This document shows positions 23,109 to 23,548 of a stretch of DNA of 23,548 nucleotides, in pieces (the first letter of the stretch is position 1; each line of letters opens with the position of its first letter). A program made the translations under genes and the position numbers. The DNA is taken from positions 1 through 23,548 of the forward strand of contig JAPPNY010000160.1 in the NCBI GenBank assembly GCA_028818385.1. The letters are read 5' to 3'. The DNA is from Spirochaetaceae bacterium (lineage in GTDB: Bacteria > Spirochaetota > Spirochaetia > SZUA-6 > Bin103). The notes beneath the pieces are model-generated. The model had not been told where the DNA came from. It saw nothing but the letters and a program-made list of their open reading frames with translations, and did not search any database.

Positions 23109-23548
23109 GTCGCGGCCCCGGCGGCTTCGATGCGGGCGATCGCTTCGCTGATGTGGCGGACGCTGTGCTCGACCATCACGGCCAGAGCCCGCCGCCCGCG
23201 CTCGCGATCGGCCTGGCTCGGCTCGCCCCACACGCCGCTGGGGCTCATCTGGGCCATGGTCAGGTAGTCGAACGCCTCGACCGGGCTTTCGGGCACGGTG
23301 TCGGGGACGGTGCCCTTGATGGTGTCCGGTGCGATCTCCATGATCAGCGACGCCTCGAAGCCGCCGGCGTGCGCCTCGTTCGCGAAGTTCGGAAAGATGT
23401 GCTCAAGCTCCGCGGCGGCCAGCGTGAACGGCTGCACGAACAGGGCGCGGGCCGGACCGGTGGGGGGGGTTAAAAAGCGCACCCCCCGGCCCCCGACCCG
23501 GTTGGCGCCCGGCATGTTTTGCCGCACCACGTAGCGGGACCCCGGTAC
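23105..23548 (-). CDS. Creatininase-family amidohydrolase, C-terminal part (cut by window end)
   Basis: The frame is open to the window edge, so only the C-terminal 147 or so residues are present. The conserved metal-site region NEAHAGGFEAS and the SPSGVWGEPSQADRERG segment are typical of creatininase-like amidohydrolases, which act on cyclic amides in purine, creatinine and cofactor metabolism. The N-terminal motif and most of the metal ligands would lie outside the window. The first 40 or so residues do not look like the family: where NGHGGN is expected the sequence reads N-MP-GAN, next to long runs of G, A and C (23462-23487). This suggests damage or sequence error at the contig end. The stop overlaps the start of the M20 gene. 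Confidence 0.78.
   Translation of the reverse strand, partial: VPGSRYVVRQNMPGANRVGGRGVRFLTPPTGPARALFVQPFTLAAAELEHIFPNFANEAHAGGFEASLIMEIAPDTIKGTVPDTVPESPVEAFDYLTMAQMSPSGVWGEPSQADRERGRRALAVMVEHSVRHISEAIARIEAAGAAT

Overview
This is a GC-rich (by eye near 70%) bacterial contig, densely packed, with no rRNA, tRNA, CRISPR array or complete insertion sequence. No stretch above about 190 bases lacks a gene. Gene content (PhyH-type oxygenase, formylglycine sulfatase, several sialidase-like beta-propellers, SelA-like PLP enzyme, MDR and SDR dehydrogenases, DapA-like aldolase, creatininase) is that of an uncultivated, probably marine or host/particle-associated heterotroph. It resembles what is seen in metagenome bins of sponge-associated Poribacteria, Latescibacterota, Chloroflexota or high-GC Spirochaetota. 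I cannot assign a phylum from sequence alone.

Layout. (1) 1-1164: one unrecognised, less GC-rich gene ending in a perfect 12-bp hairpin. (2) 1165-5486, minus strand: a four-gene operon SDR > PhyH dioxygenase > TPP enzyme > SelA-like PLP enzyme. (3) 5487-5555: divergent promoter region. (4) 5556-12732, plus strand: a tightly packed six-gene operon of sulfatase > propeller protein A > MDR dehydrogenase > propeller protein B > MFS transporter > ComB-like phosphatase, with GTGA/ATGA overlaps or gaps of 4 to 24 bases. (5) 12809-13756: an Rpn-type PD-(D/E)xK nuclease. (6) 13811-16140, minus: FAD amine/amino-acid oxidoreductase > DapA-like lyase. (7) 16159-16266: a remnant of an oligopeptide-type ABC permease. 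(8) 16281-20946: two roughly 770-residue sialidase-like/LamG paralogues facing each other tail to tail across 22 bases. (9) 20943-23548, minus: creatininase-family protein (cut by the window end) > M20 amidohydrolase > sialidase-like protein, running on into the second LamG paralogue through overlapping start/stop codons.

Interpretation (inference): the window looks like a catabolic island for a small sulfated or acylated carbohydrate-like substrate. A sulfatase would remove sulfate, beta-propeller proteins would act on glycosidic or related bonds, the M20 and creatininase enzymes would cut amides, and the MDR/SDR/FAD/TPP/PLP/DapA-like enzymes would process the carbon skeleton. None of the hydrolase-like proteins shows an N-terminal signal peptide, so the work would be done in the cytoplasm on an imported substrate. 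The only trace of an importer is the truncated ABC permease, which suggests that a deletion or rearrangement removed a transporter operon. The substrate is not identifiable from sequence.
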